This document shows positions 12,383-24,935 of a stretch of 64,000 bases of DNA, in pieces. Positions within the stretch are counted from its first letter, which is position 1. The number at the start of each line of letters is the position of its first letter. This stretch comes from Rotaria sp. Silwood1 (lineage: Eukaryota; Rotifera; Eurotatoria; Philodinida; Philodinidae). The stretch covers positions 2,638,529-2,702,528 of the forward strand of contig CAJNOP010000012.1 in NCBI GenBank assembly GCA_905250075.1, read 5' to 3'. The notes beneath the pieces were generated by a model. It was not told the origin of the DNA, did not search any database, and saw only the letters and a program-made list of their open reading frames with translations. The position numbers and the translations under genes are program-made.

Positions 12383-13376
12383 ATGTCATTATATCGTCGT
12401 CGAATGTTCATCTATTTTATTATACTTTTATTATTAATCATTGAACCTTTAATCTATATATTTTATTTATATGATTCTCCTTGTAAAAATAATTTTGAAA
12501 TATCAATACCGGATAATATCAGTGATAAAACCAGTATAATTAATATAAATACACGAATTTTATGTTGGGTTCCAACAACACTTAAACGACTTGATCGAGC
12601 CATTGTCGTATATGAGTGAGTAAATCAACTTGTCTATTTAGAGAAAATGATAATTTTCGTATGTCGAATCTAGAACATGGGCTAAACGATGTGATCATTC
12701 AATTTTTATGATTGCTGGGTCACGTCAACCATCTTCTCTTGATCATTCAAAATATCCTTTTTCTATTGCTTATATTGGTGATGAAACGATAGAAAAATAT
12801 AATCGATTATCGGAAAAAACTTTACTTTCATTACTCTATATATATGAACAATATGGTCGTGATTATGACTGGTTTTTTAAAGGTGATGATGATACATATG
12901 TCATTGTTGAAAATCTTCGCCATTTTCTTCGACGTCGTCCATCAAATATATCATTTTATTATGGTTATATAGCTACAACGTCAGATCGACTTTATGCATC
13001 AGGTGGTGCTGGTTATATCTTAAGTCAAGAAGCATTACTTCAATTTGGTAAAGAAATTTTAACAAAAACTGAAAAACGTAAATTATGTAATAAAGATGAA
13101 GCTGAAGATATAAATCTTGCTTATTGTCTTGCACGTATTGGTATATTTGTTGTAAATGTACGTGATAATCAACAACTTGAAATTTTTCATCCAATGACAT
13201 TTGAACAACATTTTATGGGAAATTTTACAAAATGGATTGAAAAGAATGCACAATTTGGTCAAAAAAAAGGTGAACAATGTTGCTCACCATTGACGATATC
13301 ATTTCATAGTTTATCACCCGAAGAAATGAAGATGATGCATTTTTTACTGTATCGAATAAAGAAAGCCCCTGTTTAA
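12383..13376 (+). CDS. C1GALT1: Core 1 beta-1,3-galactosyltransferase-like type II Golgi enzyme (C1GALT1 family, GT31)
   Basis: C1GALT1 transfers galactose to O-linked N-acetylgalactosamine in the Golgi, making the core 1 (T antigen) structure. Two exons (12383-12615 and 12674-13376) join in phase to 311 residues; vertebrate enzymes are about 360, the stem being shorter here. The ATG at 12383 gives a short basic tail MSLYRRR followed by a transmembrane anchor (FIYFIILLLLIIEPLIYIF), ideal for a type II Golgi protein, so it is preferred over upstream in-frame codons. The catalytic domain shows RILCWVPTT, TWAKRCD, the metal-binding DxD within FKGDDDTYV, ASGGAGYILS, EDINLAYCLARIG, FHPMTFEQHF and the terminal CCSPLTISFHSLSPEEM block typical of C1GALT1. 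A wider GT31 relative such as a fringe-like enzyme is less likely because of the CCS...ISFH signature. Confidence 0.88.
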
Positions 13377-15220
13377 GTATAATCAGTAGAATTTTTAATG
13401 AAAATTTGATAGAATGTTTATTTTTCTTTTTAAATTTGTCGAATAATTAATTATATGTTGATCATATTTTAACACTAGATATCGATATACTTACGTATTG
13501 AAGAATATTTGATTGATCATTGAAGAAACTATAGATAATAGTCGATTTTTGACCAAGCTAACTTCGTAACATCAGTCTATCGTATTGAAAGCAAAGATGA
13601 TGGAAACACTTCAAATGTATCAATGATGATTATTTAATACGATAGAGTGTTACATCAACTGTATATATATCTGAGTTCGAAATGGACCGTCTAGTCCAAA
13701 CTTAATTTCTTTTTTTTTTTAAGGAAGACTTTTTACTTAAGAAAATAGAAAAAAAGCTAATTTTTGATCGATTTTATTTTGACTTTTTGTCAAAATTTTT
13801 CATATGGAATTTGCATCTCGCAACTGGTGACAATCTTGAATCTTTATTATGTGAATGTTTTGAAATTTTTCATTTAACCAATATGTAAAAGCAGCATATT
13901 TATTTGCTTCAATGACCTTCCTTATCTAGACACCGGGCCAAGTACACTATCAACTGTATTAAATGGAACAGTATTTACTGTGTACAAAATAGTAACCGGT
14001 TTGAACCTTTCAAATTGATTAACAGGTATTTTACTTGTTGAAATTTATGTCAATAAATGATAGTCTTCAAGAAATCGAAATACTTACGAACGTATCATCG
14101 TCTTTCGATTCAATTCATAACTCGACTTATCTCTGATACTGTTTTTTCAAGCATTAATGTTATCCGACCTTATTTCACTCGTGATCACTATGATAATAAA
14201 TTTTTTATACTGTTCTAATAGATGATTGTGGAATTCCGTCTTTTAAAAATTCTTTTTATTAAAGAAATATACTTTTAATCATATTATTTTTAGTAGAACC
14301 GAGTCAAGTCATCAAAAAGTGGGCCGTTTTCAATGCTTCATATACACAACAAAACACATTTGGTACAGTAGCGGCAGAATGTTTTGAGTCTAGGCGGGAT
14401 AGGTTCAACAATCTCTATAAGATCTCGACCTTGAAGTAAAGAATAGAGAAGAAGGGAGAAGCCGAATATTTTTATGTAATTCAGATGGAACATATCTATT
14501 GCTTCTTATTTCTAACTCATATTTTGCACTGTGTAAGTTTGGTAAGGATCAATGAAAATTCTCAACTTGTGTCAAAAAATGTGCACTTAAAGAAATACAT
14601 CACTATTTGTGTTAATTTAATTTTTGATTCTCGAAAGAAGAATTTTCGATGTAATCTATAGAAAAACAGAGTATTGATGAGATAGTTGTTTACTTTTCTC
14701 CAAAACTAAATCTGTACTTTATGTCACGGTGTTCTCGAAAATAGCGAGTCGCTGGAAATTCGTTCGAACTCTGTCAGAAGGATTCATGTCTCGAAATACT
14801 ACAAACATTTTCGAATCTTTAATATCAGTTCCCATTTATCTTTAGTAAATGCCGCAAAACAGTAATTTTGATGATTTAATCTTCACTCTTTATTCGAAAG
14901 AATTAAAATTGGTCGTCTAGTCGCCAGTCCACTGTCGTGAGTAGAAGAAATAATTTTTTGTTCTTATTTTAATTGAAACCGCATTGTCGAAAATTGAGAT
15001 TGTTTCGCACCATATTTATGTAGTTTTGTACGAGTTTTCTTCTTTTTTTACTGACTGAATGTAAGCATCGAAACTTATCATTTTCTATTAAGATGGTCTC
15101 GAGGATGAGGAATGAAAAAATAAGCACAGATATAAGTTCTTTTACAGTCTTATTCACGCATCGAAAAATTCTTATATTTAGAATAAAAACTGATGATATC
15201 TTTTAAGCTTTTTACTTTTG
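13377..15220. other. Gene-free region with a small inverted repeat and repeat-like DNA
   Basis: Arms at about 13563-13590 and 13632-13660 pair imperfectly around TAACATCAGTCTATCGTATT, forming a hairpin of about 100 bp, possibly a tiny MITE relic. The stretch 14300-14800 looks like decayed transposon sequence by its composition but carries no recognisable ORF. Confidence 0.45.
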
Positions 15221-16119
15221 TTAACCCTTTCGTTACATAATTTTTTTTTCTGCATTGAAATCGAGTAAAATATTAAATTAGCTTTTTTTTAGAGATAGGG
15301 ACCAGTAACGAATTGAGAAGCGGATGAAGAAGTGATCGGCCCCGTCTTTGCCAAAACCCTCAATTCACCACTAATAGGAACATATGTAAAAAGTAACTCA
15401 TGTGTTCTCGCATGTGATTTACTGAATGTTAGTTATATCGAACCTTGTTATACTTAAATGGAAATTTTAACTGCTGAAGTTTACTAGTTGCAAAACTTAT
15501 AGAATGTTTTCATGGAATAACAAAAAGCAATTTTTATGTTGTTTTACACAAAAAGAAATACCACAAAAACTGCATTTTATGTTACTAAATATTGAACGAG
15601 CTTTCGTTCTGCAATATCCGCATCTTCCTTTAGGTCCAGCAACAGGCATATGTGCTTGTAATGGAGTTGATAAATATTTGTTCCCAGGCGTCGGTTGAAT
15701 TCGTCTACACTTTTGGGCAGCAAAGTGAATAGGTCTACCTCTTCTTTTCCGTGAACTTTGATCACCAATCAGTGACATTGAAATAGAAGAGAGGAATTCG
15801 ACATAAGCCATGTGTTGTTGATTCAGATCGTTGTAACAGATGAACGCATTCGAAAGACTTGTTCGAAGAAAGTAAATGAATATACGAAACCAATTTCGCT
15901 TATATACTTTCTTTGAGAGATATAACATCCAGGGAAAGAGAAGAAGAAAAAGGACAGATATGAAGACAATACTTGTAACACAGATACTCCGGAAAGGTTC
16001 TAGAATACTCTTTATTATTTCCTTCCAAGAGATTTCATACTAATTTTTATGAATTATGCTATGAAAAATAATTAAAAACAGGTGTAGCTTTTTTTATACT
16101 ATGGTAACGAAAGGGTTAA
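15221..16119. mobile_element. piggyBac-family element relic with TTAA target sites
   Basis: The element is bounded by TTAA at 15221-15224 and 16116-16119. Inside these lie 12-bp perfect terminal inverted repeats CCCTTTCGTTAC, at 15225 on the left and ending at 16115 on the right. TTAA duplication with CCC-starting ends is diagnostic of piggyBac transposons. The element is only about 0.9 kb and contains the C-terminal part of a piggyBac transposase on the minus strand, so it is an internally deleted copy, non-autonomous, possibly once mobilised in trans. Confidence 0.9.
15497..15928 (-). pseudogene. piggyBac-like transposase, C-terminal fragment with zinc-ribbon/PHD-like finger
   Basis: An open frame of 143 codons inside the piggyBac relic. 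The segment RNWFRIFIYFLRTSLSNAF then ICYNDL matches the helix near the end of the piggyBac DDE domain (DDE_Tnp_1_7), and the C terminus CGYCRTKAR followed by CSFCGISFCVKQHKNCF is the cysteine/histidine-rich finger found at the end of these transposases. The middle holds KRRGRP, a basic patch. The three catalytic aspartates of the family lie upstream in a full-length protein of roughly 550-600 residues and are absent here, so this copy cannot encode an active enzyme. The surviving frame is undamaged, which suggests either a fairly recent deletion or retention of the DNA-binding tail. Confidence 0.85.
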
Positions 16120-16475
16120 GCTGTAAATAGCAAGAGCAAAAAAATTATTGTAGTCCAAGTAACAGAATGGATATGTGACTTACCAAACACGAATATATCA
16201 AATGAAACTTAGCGTACGTAACTGATATAATTTATTTTGATTTCAAATGTATAAAAGTTTCTTATAGAAAAATATTTCTTACAAATCTATTACATTCTTC
16301 GATACGTTAATAAGACAGTACGAGAAAATCTATCAGCAATTGATGTATGTATAGAAGATGACTTAAAAACTTTATAATATGAAATATTTATTCTAATAGA
16401 GTACCTAATGTAGTTTGTTGTGTTCTTGTGAATTAAATATTAAGCGATGAGATTAACAAAACAGTTATAGAAATT
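16120..16475. other. AT-rich spacer between two transposon relics
   Basis: No gene, repeat or motif recognised. Confidence 0.4.
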
Positions 16476-17370
16476 GGCACCAGTACAATTCGTCGGATAA
16501 CAGTTTGTCGCGTCCTGTTCTTCGCGAACTGATCGTCGCAAAAAAAATTGGTGCAATCAATTCGTTACATTTTTCTTAATTAAATGTTTTCATTTGTGTT
16601 ATCACTCGATTCAAGGTTGAGTGAAATCAAGATATGAAAAATTTTAAAAGACCATCACAATTAAAGATGGTTCTAAGGATTATGGTGTTAATTAGGGAAA
16701 TAGTTCAGTAGAAAATGCCAATCGTGTGTGAGTATTGAGTATGATAAAGCTAAATTGATCGAGGAATAATTGGATTTGGCTATCGGTTAATGAATTTCAA
16801 CTTAATCTAGATCAACGATAACATTCATCTAATGTTCTTTATTTTGCGATCAGGATATATAAAAAGTATACATTTATGGGGGGAAAAGTCTATCTGTCGA
16901 TCTCATCGTCTACTACGCACAACTCTCGACACAAAATGACATAAATCCAAGACCCTTTTTCTGGAAAAGAAAAACCAATGGTACTCCATGAAAGTTATAT
17001 CTACACTTTCGAGGGTATAACAACTATAAAGTTGATCTTTCGATGGAAAAATCGAGATTGTAAAGGTAAAGTCTCTTTATTCATCAATCAATTAATTCAA
17101 AGAAAAATCATTTATCAATTAAACATGCTGTTATACCAATTTATTGACGGTTACATTTCTCTCGCAACCAACATCCCACTGCCATGCTCCGAATCCTAAT
17201 CTTATTCCTTCCTATTTTTCATTTTTTGATTTTATTCAACCATGAATTCAAGTGACAACACAAATAAAAATATTTAATTAAGAAAAAATACAACGAATTG
17301 ATTGCAACAATTTTTTTGCGACGAATTGTACACGACAAATTGTTCGGAACGAATTGATGGATCACCGGAA
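16476..17370. mobile_element. Mutator-like (MULE) element relic with long terminal inverted repeats
   Basis: Left arm about 16476-16635 and right arm about 17228-17370 are reverse complements over about 150 bp; a strong block is GTGCAATCAATTCGTT at 16551-16566 against its complement near 17290-17305, and pairing continues through TTCTTAATTAAATG. Short AATTCGT submotifs recur within each arm. The interior encodes a degenerate FLYWCH-type finger, a domain common in animal MULE transposases. Long TIRs plus FLYWCH support a Mutator-like origin. The expected target duplication of about 9 bp could not be identified, so exact termini are uncertain. Confidence 0.65.
16957..17199 (+). pseudogene. Degenerate FLYWCH zinc-finger fragment inside the MULE relic
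   Basis: The frame read from about 16957 gives SGKEKPMVLHESYIYTF then LIFRWKNRDCKGKVS, which follows the FLYWCH pattern (GKP..L..GY.Y, W.C..R.CKGR). The first tryptophan and first zinc cysteine are replaced (F and W at the aligned positions), so zinc binding is probably lost. No further transposase domain is present. Confidence 0.55.
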
Positions 17371-19635
17371 CTTTTGTTTTTATGAGCTTTGGCTGCTTCC
17401 GAGTTGCTTTATAACAGGCGAGCCTTTTACTTTGCTTCTTATTGTTTATTTTAATGATAAAATTATATGATCGATTACTAGTGATAATGTCGAATACAAG
17501 ATAAAATCTGATCCGGCAAAATCTCTTCCGAAAATGAGAAGACGATTGCATATGGTACTACTTTCAGTCATCGATAATTTAATAATGCATTTATCGAGCA
17601 TTAAACTTAGTAGAACTTTAAACAAGTTAGAATTATTGAAATAGTTCATGGCGAAATTATGCTCAAAGCATCTTCTGTGTATTGATATATCCAATGAGAA
17701 TCATCTTTAATTATTGTTCGAATGCAAATAAACGCTTTTCAAACATCTATAATATTTGTAATGAATATAAAATATCCTATTAGATATATTACGTTTCTCG
17801 TTGTTCTACAGAAAGGAAAACAACAGATATTTTATTGTAAAAATGAAAATTGACTCGATTTCTCAGTGTTAAATGTTTCTAGGAGCAATATTTCTGCTTG
17901 AATTATATTGAATAATATCTAAAGTATGGACATTCGATTTCTTATGATGCATAATGTATTTATAGACATTTCATTTGGAACAAATAAAATGTTGACACAT
18001 CATTCATGCAATGCATACTCTTTTTGATTGACTATGTTGATTTGACAAGATCATGTGTAACAGACTTCGATTTCATTCTATTTTGTTTTCTCTAATGCTA
18101 TCTTCACGATGGCAAAAGATAGCATTCTGAAATTTTCTTTAATCATAAAAGCTGTTGAATTCGACTATCCAAAAAAAATTCGTCGCTTTGGTTCAACCAA
18201 ACCGAAGTTATTAAAAATATAAGCTGGATATCTCTGATGACCGATCGATGTTGTGCTTCAAGCTATTGATATTCTTTCTTTTCGAATCATGGTGACTATT
18301 AGCCTATAGTGAGAAAATGTTTTCTTCTTCATATTAAATGTACAATCATTGTGTGTATACTGTTTAAAAAAATAAATGCAATGCATTTGAACACATCGCT
18401 TATCGAAAAATGAACTTGACTGAGAGAATATTATCGAAGTAACAATACTGGTCGATTATTCACTTCATTGTCAAATGTATCATGGTGAATTTTCTTTGAC
18501 TTTCATATTATTTCATAATTGATCATGATAATTGATGGTGCCTGTTTTCCATCCTTGCTCTCTTGGTTGATCAAAAGAACTATGAAAGTGAAAAAAAGAA
18601 ATGTTTTAATCAGACGAACCATTCATTTTCATATTAGCATAAATGGGATTCAAATGATACAACTTAAATATGTTAAACTCCTAGATCAATGGTAGATAGA
18701 TTGCAACTAACTCGCTAAAAAATATTTAAAAAAAAATACTAATGATTTTAAACAGCATAATCGTGATGCGTGAAATATACATTTTACGCAGGAGGGGTAC
18801 ACACAAATGAAAACCATTATTACACGTAATTTTTGTAAATCTCATGAATGATTTGACTCCAATGATACAATTAAGTCGTTAAAAGACATTAAACCGTAAA
18901 TCGCGGTTATCCGCAGTTTTTTCTTGGAGATTTTCTTTTATGGAGCTGCCATTTGTGAGAGAATGAACATGATTCAACTCAATGAAGATTTATGGATAGT
19001 ATCGCTATCCTGTGAGTCGACACTTGTGAGTGCCTTGCACTGTCTATGCCAATCACATAGCTATTTCAACTTATTTCAGTAGATCTATTTATTGTCTGTG
19101 CAGATAATTCAACAAGACAAAGTGGATTATCCAAAGGCATACAACAATTTAAAAAAATATTGACTGTACTATCTAACAAATGTTCGTTTCAGGATGAAAA
19201 ACTTGTGATTCAAGGTAAATCAAAACTAGTGATGACATGCATGTAATTGAGCGACTAACTTACTCTTTTCATGTTCAAACAATGAATGACAGTATTCAAT
19301 ACGAATACACAAAGGGTCAACACAGCGTAGAAAAGAAGAGAAAAAGATAATTAACACATAGATACATATCTATGCGTGTAGCACATACCCTTTCACAAGG
19401 CCGTGAAAAATGAAGATGAATAAAAGCTGTCATCATGTATTTTCTGTTTTGAATAACAACTATATAATTTGGTTGAAGGCCGTCGATATATTCTCTCCTC
19501 CTTCTCTTGCTCAGGTATATATAAACAGCTGTACCTGGATGCTAAATAGAGAATGCATCAAGAGTAAAGAAAAAGCACAGGAAAAAGCTTCATTACCTTT
19601 GTACAAAATATACTTGTTACTCGTTGTTAATAATC
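17371..19635. other. Gene-free region upstream of the FG-GAP gene
   Basis: Short hairpins occur (for example ATGCTATCTT...AAGATAGCAT near 18096-18127), but no gene-like coding signal. Open frames at 17446-17694 (-) and 19410-19766 (+) look random. Upstream non-coding exons of the FG-GAP gene may lie in 19000-19600. Confidence 0.45.
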
Positions 19636-22315
19636 ATGAGGGTCCCTTTGATCATCACATCAGAAACAATAAGTTATCGACGGCCTTCACCTTTACTGAT
19701 ATCTGTGGCAATCAGCAGTATTCTACTGATAGTCGTCATATCATTGAGTATAGGCTTGAGTATTAGACTACATAATAGGAAACAACATTCAACAACCATT
19801 ACGACGACAAGGTTCACAATAACAACTACTTCAAACATCATAAACATTACTAGTAATAACTTGACAACATTGACAAGTTTCATAATAACAACAACAGGTT
19901 AGATGCTTAATCGCTATGCTTTTTCTGTGTATGTGACACTACATAATCAAGTTCTATTTTACTCAGATTCATTCAAGAATACTTCACAATTTAGCATACG
20001 AATTTGTATGTATAGGAGTACAAGAAGAAATAACGAAATACAAAAGTGTTGCTTTTCTTGTTTCATGATTTCTAGAACAAATATCCAGTATTTTATATCC
20101 ATATCCTTCATTTCTGTCATTTTTTACTGAATTTATTTCAAACTATAAAAGAAATTCTCAATAGGGTACAGTTAATCATGAATTATACGAAACTTTTATT
20201 GTCTCCTATTTTATATCACTTACTTTGCTTCGCCAATACGTAGTCAATACATTTAATTTTCCATCTATGGAAACATCCAAACTAAAAAAAATACTTTGTT
20301 ATTCAATTTGAATAGTGACAGAAACAAACTCGTATAGTCATGTGCACTTCGTATTATTGTTATCTATAGTAATAACAGAAAAATAAGAGAAAAATTTTGA
20401 TGTTTGAAAAATTCAAGTGCCAACATGAAGAAAATCTTGAAAGTCTCAGCGATGACTGCTTGGTCCTTTATAATTATCGCCTAACTTATTTCGTGTGAGT
20501 GTTATTAGATTGATCTCGGACCTAAAAAGCTAGACACAACTATTTGGCTTCCTGAAATGATATTTTGAATGCTTCTAGCTCTCAGAAAATATTAAGTACA
20601 AGTACTACTTCATTCTTAATCGATAGATATATACCTAAGTCATCACTTCTCCAATACCATCCCTTTGTTACGGTTGTATCTCGATCATTTTTCGATACTT
20701 ATTTTCGGACAGCATCTTATTTGAATGCCAAGCGGAGGAACCAACTCAAGTAGAAGATCAGTAAGAAACTTATCCGAAATGGTACAGATTTTTTCTTCGT
20801 ATTGAAAGCTTTCACCAAGAATTAAGCACTATTCAGCCTGTCGAATGTCGATAAGTTGTGCTAGCTCCGATGAATTCTGTCGGAAAACTTATCGATATGG
20901 CCTCTAGTGACTCCAGATAAGTGCTTGCACTTTTAGAGCCATAGCTCACTGAAAGTCAAGAGAAGATTGCCGGTTCGGCATTTACGAGCTTTTCATAATT
21001 ATCGCATTATTTTCTCCGAGATCAGCTTGCAGAAAATTTATGTTAGAAAGTAAATCTTTCCCATGGATATCTATTCCACGATTGACAATAATCTTTATAA
21101 CTAGGGTGAAGACAGAAGCTCGATTGCAATACAACTGTATATTTTTGTATTTAAGTTTAACAGAAAGTGAATACTTCATAAATGAAATGTTGTCTTTACA
21201 CTAATGAAATACACCGATTGAATATACTTGTTTCATGTTGTGAATCTATTTAATATTATACTATTTCAGTGGTACCCTGTGTGAATACTTTTGGGTCATC
21301 AACAACTTTTGCAACGGGACGTCACCCAATCTCTATCATATCAGGTGATTTGAACAATGATACACGATTAGATTTAGCTGTAGTTAATTCCGGTAGTAAT
21401 AATGTCGGTGTATTTCTTGGGAACGATGATGGTACCTTTCAAAATCAGATAACTTGTGGAGTTGGAACAAAACCAGACTCTGTGGTAGCAAACGATTTCA
21501 ACAATGACAATATACTGGATCTCATTACGATAAACAGCATTAATAACGCTGCCATTGTGTTACTTGGTAATGGTAATGGGACGTTTCAGAGAGCGAAAAC
21601 TTATAGTGCAGGATTAAATCCGACTTCTGTGACATCAGGTGATTTTAATAGTGATAGTAGACAAGATCTAGCTATTGCCAATAGTAATAATAATACCGTC
21701 AGCATACTTCTGGGCAATGGTGATGGCAGCTTTCAAAAACAAGTGATGCATACGGCAGGTAAAAGCACATTCTCCATCATATCTAGTGATTTCAACAATG
21801 ATTCGAAACTTGATCTTGCTCTTGCGAATGCCGACAGTGACGACGTTGGTATACTACTTGGTAATGGTAACGGAGCTTTTCTGACTCAGACAACATATTC
21901 GACAGACGTATATCCAGTGTCGGTGATATCGAGTGATTTTAACAATGATGGTAATATAGATCTAGCCGTTGTGAACTATGCTAATAATAGTGTAAATGTG
22001 CTTCTTGGTGATGGTAAGGGAAACTTTCAGAGTCAGATAACATATTCAACAGGAAAAAGGCCGGTTGTTATCAAAGCGGGTAATTTCAACAATGATGCAA
22101 ATATAGATCTCGTTGTTGTTAACTCCGGTAGTGATAGTATCAGCGTACTTCTTGGGAATGGAGACGGTACTTTTCAGACGCAGAGAACATATAAAACAGG
22201 CAATAGTCCATCATCTTTGGCAATGGGCGATTTTAATAATGATGCAAAACTAGACATGGTTGTGACCAATTTTATTGATGATAGTGCTACCATATTTCTG
22301 AACATATGTCCATAA
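19636..22315 (+). CDS. Membrane-anchored FG-GAP/VCBS repeat protein (seven-bladed beta-propeller)
   Basis: Two exons (19636-19897 and 21270-22315) join in phase to 435 residues. The N terminus has a short polar tail, then one transmembrane helix (PLLISVAISSILLIVVISLS), basic residues and a Thr/Ser/Asn-rich stalk, as in a type II membrane protein. After the splice come seven tandem repeats of about 45 residues, each with a calcium-binding loop such as GDFNNDAKLDM and a blade ending LLGNGDGTFQ. Seven repeats fit a closed seven-bladed propeller like an integrin alpha head. The loops of all seven repeats are intact. FG-GAP/VCBS proteins of this regular type are mostly bacterial, and bdelloid genomes carry them fused to TM-stalk modules, so the propeller exon may have been acquired by horizontal transfer (inference). 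The single intron is 1.37 kb and sits exactly between stalk and propeller. Ligand unknown; surface adhesion is a guess. Confidence 0.85.
19898..21269 (+). other. Large intron separating TM-stalk and propeller exons
   Basis: Donor GTTAGA at 19898 is weak; acceptor TTTCAG ends at 21269. The intron holds a hairpin at about 20848-20897 (TCGATAAGTT paired with AACTTATCGA) and no recognisable ORF. Confidence 0.6.
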
Positions 22316-24935
22316 CCAATTATTTAACATCTACTTGTAATCGATGCTAACTAAGAAGGGATATTACATTGTAGGTTTTATCAGAAATAACATAGTATAT
22401 CATTTGTTTTTCAATCGGTGACTAACAATGAAAAACATTTTGCTTATTCAATAAGTGTACAATGTACAGTTCAGTTTTATTCTATTGTAGCAATTCTTAT
22501 TTTTAATTCTGTATGATATTTCTGCTAACCTTTCTTTTATCTTAAAAAATAAAAAGTAAAATTTTTCTTGTAAAATAATTAAAAGAAGCAAGGTTTCAGA
22601 TTTGATAATAATCACGCGTTATAAAAACTGAGCAAAAGTAAGAAATGAAATAGAAAAAGTGAAGCATCCTCAACTTTGATCGATTGGAAGTCTTTTTCTT
22701 GCGGATTTCTTTTCAATCTACATCAGTTTTTCGAGACGGTTAGCATTAAAATATCAGTAATTGGTGCTGTTGAGCAGACAAATATTATCGAATAAACGCA
22801 AATGCTTTGTCTTGTTGCTCGATACTTGAATTTCACCGAAAAGTGAAGTTGTTCCATTTCTTATCGACATTTCATTTGATTGAATGAAAAATCTTATTTT
22901 GATTTTGTTTAGTCTTGTAGGAAAATGCTGATCAAATGTTCGGCATTAAATTTTACGGTTTCAAATGAAAGTCAACAATTCTTTGGATGAAATCATAAAG
23001 TTTCAATGAATTTTCTTCACAATGGAAATTTTTGATGATGACTATTGAAACGAGGCAGGATTGTCATGATGAACAATATTAATCAAGATTGTACTTAATG
23101 AGCCAAACAAACGACGATAACAAGCTGGGTGATGATTATTGACATCGACAAACAAGCATAGAGAGGGATGAGATCGAACGAAATATCTGTAACCATTTTA
23201 AACTTGGAAAATCGAATCATAGAAACAAGAATTCTCTTGTTTCTGAAAAGTTCTTGAATAATTTCAGCTGTATTCAACCTCATGATGAGAATAGGATTAA
23301 GAATAACAACCATTTGAGATAACATTTTTCAAGGTCAATATTGATACAAGAACACGCTGTATCTAATGAGTTTTCTGAATCAGATTGATGTTTTGCAACA
23401 TATAAATATTTATTACTATTGTTTAATATTTACGCGCATGCGAGAAATTTATCATTTACAAATCAACCAAGTATGTGTTTTGACATATTTCTAATACCTG
23501 TTAGATGAAATTTTTCTGTGCATTACTCAGGTATTGATCAACGTTTATGTTCATCACATGACTCTTTTAATTTAATCATTTAATATTTGAAACAAATGAT
23601 CTTTTGGTTTCAAAGAAAGTACTACAAACCTTTACAGACAGCCACTTGACATCAGAAAAGTACGTATTCTCACTATAAGTTAAAGTTATTCGCAATTTAT
23701 TTGATCGAATGTTCGTCGAATTTGTTATGACACAGTATGTAAGCTTGTGTTCAGTGCGTCTGCTCGCCGCTTATAGATACTGCTTTTCTAGACATAATCT
23801 CGATTGAGTATCGTTTTTCGATTCCTTTCCATTAAGATAGCAGCATGAATTACATAGTTTAGAAAATAGTTTATCCCTGGACTGCATTAATCAATTTGAT
23901 TTTGCGTTTTTTTCTTGTTACCATCAAATTCATGTGTGAGTTCCACGTTGAGAGTGTGATTGTAGACGAAGAGAAAACCTACGCCGATCATCGTAATACC
24001 AAATTTATTGCGAAACAAAACTGTAATTAAATACTTCGAAGACTTCAATGAAGGAAATATACGTTATTGATTTGATCAAATTAGTACATCAAACTGTGAA
24101 TTTTTTCAACGTTGATCATTAAAGATGGATAAATGCAAAGAATAATATCTGTATTGTTATCGTTATGTTATTTATATAATTCTTGTTTGTATAATGACTA
24201 TAATATAATCTCCATCGTCAAAAATATGAGGATCAGTATTATTAAGTGAAGTCTGTGACTTATTATCAACTGAAAAACTGGTATCAGTTTCAAGTTGAGT
24301 TATGTGATTTATTTTTCTTAATGTATACGTCTATTAAGGAGAATCGGCCATTTATAATTCCATAAGACTCAATATTTCTTCATTATTTTTGTACAAGATT
24401 TGCATTGACTTACATTAACAAACACTTAATATCTAACGTTGCCCTAAAATATTACTTGAAATTAGAATTTCAAGCAAGTCACAAATAAAATAAAGATGAA
24501 ATGTAATTTTTACGTGTCTAAATGAAATCACTGAAATATTTCCAGTGATGAAACTTTATAAAAAGAAAATAATTATTGCATGATTTTAAATCTTGATTGA
24601 ATTGTAAAATTTTCTCCATTGATTATTATATCAAGACACGCTAAGAAACAAAAATAGTTGCAGTTCGTACTTTCAATTTATCGTCACTATAAAAACAGAT
24701 TTCAAATATTAATTACATATATTGAAAGCACTTTCAATTTTCATCATTCAAAAAATTACTTTGTAAAACTTTCATCCCACGAGAACTATGTTCTTAATAT
24801 AAAGTGTATATAAATATTCTAATAAAGATTGAAATTCCCTATGAAGCCATATGTTTATCTACTATGTTGGATATATTTAATCAAAAATGTTTTCAATGTA
24901 GTAAACACGTTCTCAACTGACATACAATACTCACC
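22316..24935. other. Gene-free AT-rich region with small palindromes
   Basis: Contains a 10-bp-stem palindrome at 23221-23244 (AGAAACAAGA, 4-bp loop, TCTTGTTTCT) and two shorter hairpins near 24456-24475 and 24522-24545. No coding signal recognised. Confidence 0.45.

Noticed and set aside
12973..13277. Minus-strand ORFs across the C1GALT1-like exon
   Set aside because: Antisense shadows of a well supported coding exon.
15504..15768. Other frames over the piggyBac fragment
   Set aside because: Shadows of the transposase C-terminal frame, which has clear family motifs.
17219..17694. Two minus-strand ORFs after the MULE relic
   Set aside because: One overlaps the TIR arm and neither shows a recognisable domain or splice pattern.
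19410..19766. 118-codon ORF overlapping the FG-GAP first exon
   Set aside because: The alternative frame gives the TM helix and stalk and splices in phase to the propeller; this frame has no such support.
23221..23244. Perfect 10-bp-stem palindrome
   Set aside because: Short palindromes are expected by chance in long AT-rich DNA; it has no U tract or gene context.
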